Position numbers and translations under genes: made by a program. This document shows positions 23,368 through 24,697 of a DNA stretch of 24,697 bases, one piece after another. Location of the stretch: positions 1 to 24,697 of the forward strand of contig JBIKSI010000039.1 of NCBI GenBank assembly GCA_044348665.1, given 5' to 3'. The notes under the pieces were generated by a model. The model made no database searches, was not told the origin of the DNA, and was given only the letters and a program-made list of their open reading frames with translations. This DNA comes from M2408 sp044348665 (GTDB taxonomy: Bacteria > Bacteroidota > Bacteroidia > Flavobacteriales_D > Crocinitomicaceae). How positions within the stretch are numbered: the first letter of the stretch is position 1; each line of letters opens with the position of its first letter.

Positions 23368-24697
23368 ATGAAAAGAAAAATAATCTCTCTAAATTTAAAA
23401 TCTGTATCTGTTTCGGTACTGATGTTATTTTTTTCATTTGGTCTTTCTGCACAAACAAACGTTTTTGACGATGTAATTGCACCGAGTCCGAATCACACTT
23501 ATTTAGAAGCTGCATTAATTCAAGAAGGATTGACAGGTGCTCTTCAAGACCTTGCTGGAACTTTAACCGTTTTTGCTCCTGATGACGCAGCTTTCACTGC
23601 ATTTGCAACTGCTCTAGGAACTGATATTGATGGTGTGCTTGCAAATCCAGATTTAACTAATATTTTATTATACCACGTTTTAGGAGCTGAAGTAGTTTCA
23701 GGTTCTTTAACTAATGGTCAAATTGCAACGCCTCTAAACACGGCTAATACATTGAAAGTAACTATAGATGGCGCAAGCGTTTTCATTAATCAAGCACAAG
23801 TTACCACAGCTGACTTACAAGCGGACAACGGAGTAGTGCATGTTTTGAATGCAGTTGTATTACCAAATCAAACAGTAGCTGATATTGCTTTAGGTTCGCC
23901 AGATCACACAACTTTAGTTGCAGCTGTAGTTGAGGCACGTTTGCTCCCTGCTTTGACAAATCCTTTTTCACAATTGACAGTTTTCGCACCAACAAATGAT
24001 GCATTTACAGCTGCTTTAACATCTCTAGGCATTACTGCAGGAGAATTATTAGCTTCACCAGATCTTGCTAATATCTTATTGTACCATGTTTTGGGAGCTG
24101 AAGTAGTAGCAGGTTCTTTGACAAATGGTCAAATTGCAACGCCATTAAACACAGCAAACACATTGAAAGTAACTTTAGACGGTCCAAATGTTTTCATTAA
24201 TCAAGCAGAAGTTACTGCAACTAATCTTCAAGCGGACAACGGAGTAGTGCATGTTTTAAATGCAGTTGTATTGCCAAATCAAACAGTTGCTGACATTGCT
24301 TTAGGTTCGCCAGATCACACAACTTTAGTTGCAGCTGTAGTTGAGGCACGTTTGCTTCCTGCTTTGACAAATCCTTTTTCACAATTGACAGTTTTCGCAC
24401 CAACAAATGATGCATTTACAGCTGCTTTAACATCTCTTGGCATTACTGCAGGAGAACTATTGGCTTCACCAGATCTTGCTAATATCTTATTGTACCATGT
24501 TTTAGGCGCTGAAGTAGTAGCAGGTTCTTTAACTAATGGTCAAATTGCAACGCCTCTAAACACAGCTAATACATTGAAAGTAACTTTAGACGGTCCAAAT
24601 GTTTTCATTAATCAAGCAGAAGTTACTGCAACTAATCTTCAAGCGGACAACGGAGTAGTGCATGTTTTAAATGCAGTTGTATTGCCAAATCAAACAG
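23368..24697 (+). CDS. Secreted multi-fasciclin (FAS1) domain protein, 3' end beyond the window
   Basis: This reading frame begins at ATG 23368 and stays open to the end of the window (443 complete codons). A signal peptide (residues about 1-29, ending FGLSAQ) is followed by three tandem fasciclin domains with a 137-residue period. The FAS1 hallmarks are visible in each: H1-type LTVFAPTNDAF (TVFAPDDAAF in domain 1), the YHVLGAEVV segment, and H2-type NGVVHVLNAVVLP. FAS1 domains mediate adhesion and matrix or polysaccharide contact at the cell surface. Domains 2 and 3 are identical in protein sequence; domain 1 differs in its N-terminal half. The total number of domains and any C-terminal T9SS sorting domain lie outside the window, so export route and anchoring cannot be determined. 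Confidence 0.92.
   Translation, partial: MKRKIISLNLKSVSVSVLMLFFSFGLSAQTNVFDDVIAPSPNHTYLEAALIQEGLTGALQDLAGTLTVFAPDDAAFTAFATALGTDIDGVLANPDLTNILLYHVLGAEVVSGSLTNGQIATPLNTANTLKVTIDGASVFINQAQVTTADLQADNGVVHVLNAVVLPNQTVADIALGSPDHTTLVAAVVEARLLPALTNPFSQLTVFAPTNDAFTAALTSLGITAGELLASPDLANILLYHVLGAEVVAGSLTNGQIATPLNTANTLKVTLDGPNVFINQAEVTATNLQADNGVVHVLNAVVLPNQTVADIALGSPDHTTLVAAVVEARLLPALTNPFSQLTVFAPTNDAFTAALTSLGITAGELLASPDLANILLYHVLGAEVVAGSLTNGQIATPLNTANTLKVTLDGPNVFINQAEVTATNLQADNGVVHVLNAVVLPNQT
23465..24697 (+). repeat. 411-bp tandem repeat array encoding FAS1 domains
   Basis: The period is exactly 411 bp: CAAACAG occurs at 23869, 24280 and 24691. Units in this phase are 23465-23875 (diverged in its first part), 23876-24286 and 24287-24697. 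Counted by eye, units 2 and 3 differ at 14 of 411 positions, all synonymous. The array continues to the window edge. Confidence 0.92.

Noticed and set aside
23801..24415. Two near-identical short reading frames on the minus strand (23801-24004 and 24221-24415)
   Set aside because: They are reverse-strand shadows of the FAS1 repeat units. Their similarity comes from the 411-bp repeat, not from real genes.
1..24697. Defence system, toxin-antitoxin, CRISPR or prophage genes
   Set aside because: No nuclease, restriction, Cas, integrase or phage structural protein was recognised in any frame. The MORN/YwqK-like protein is sometimes labelled an antitoxin, but here it has a signal peptide and a TonB-C domain.

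Overview
The window looks like a chromosomal segment of a Bacteroidota bacterium, most likely order Flavobacteriales. The DNA is strongly AT-rich. Start codons lack Shine-Dalgarno sequences, and several genes have the Bacteroidota -7 promoter motif TAnnTTTG. The gene content is typical of the group: a type IX secretion (T9SS) type B cargo protein with a PorP/SprF partner, a MORN/TonB-C protein, kynurenine 3-monooxygenase and many secreted or lipidated proteins. A Crocinitomicaceae/Fluviicola-like host is a guess only. No rRNA, tRNA, CRISPR array, phage or intact transposase gene was seen.

Layout. (1) 28-2824: a Wzx-type flippase, followed in the same frame after one stop codon by the 5'-truncated remnant of a small membrane protein, which overlaps an intact tandem paralogue. 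(2) 2866-6177: an LtaS-like phosphoglycerol transferase/sulfatase-fold membrane enzyme with a good promoter, a lipoprotein MsrB and a secreted coiled-coil protein. (3) 6263-9635: the ribosome-assembly GTPase YihA/EngB and a large lipoprotein M1 aminopeptidase. (4) 9761-11991: kmo, followed 4 nt later by a predicted secreted or outer-membrane protein. (5) 12005-15756, minus strand: glutaryl-CoA dehydrogenase-like enzyme with its own terminator, then a phospholipid acyltransferase-like protein and the DNA polymerase III delta' subunit.

(6) 15757-16414: the only long gene-free stretch. It holds a MITE-like element of about 243 bp with perfect 18-bp terminal inverted repeats. (7) 16415-18648: the translationally coupled T9SS cargo/PorP-SprF pair. 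(8) 18650-20868, minus strand: AI-2E-family transporter, YidB/DUF937-like protein and gamma-carbonic anhydrase, with a 4 x 14-bp tandem repeat inside the cluster. (9) 21082-23145: a secreted esterase convergent with a MORN/TonB-C protein. (10) 23368 to the window end: the 5' part of a secreted protein made of tandem fasciclin (FAS1) domains.

The genes are mostly housekeeping or cell-envelope functions in short operons. The most unusual signal is in the FAS1 gene. Its 411-bp repeat units 2 and 3 encode identical proteins, and all 14 DNA differences between them are synonymous. Unit 3 also carries a patch whose codons match unit 1, which suggests conversion between units. A 12-bp-arm hairpin ends 3 nt before the FAS1 start codon. 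The other notable observations are the MITE-like element and the truncated paralogue fused in frame behind the flippase. I found no convincing new multi-gene system.
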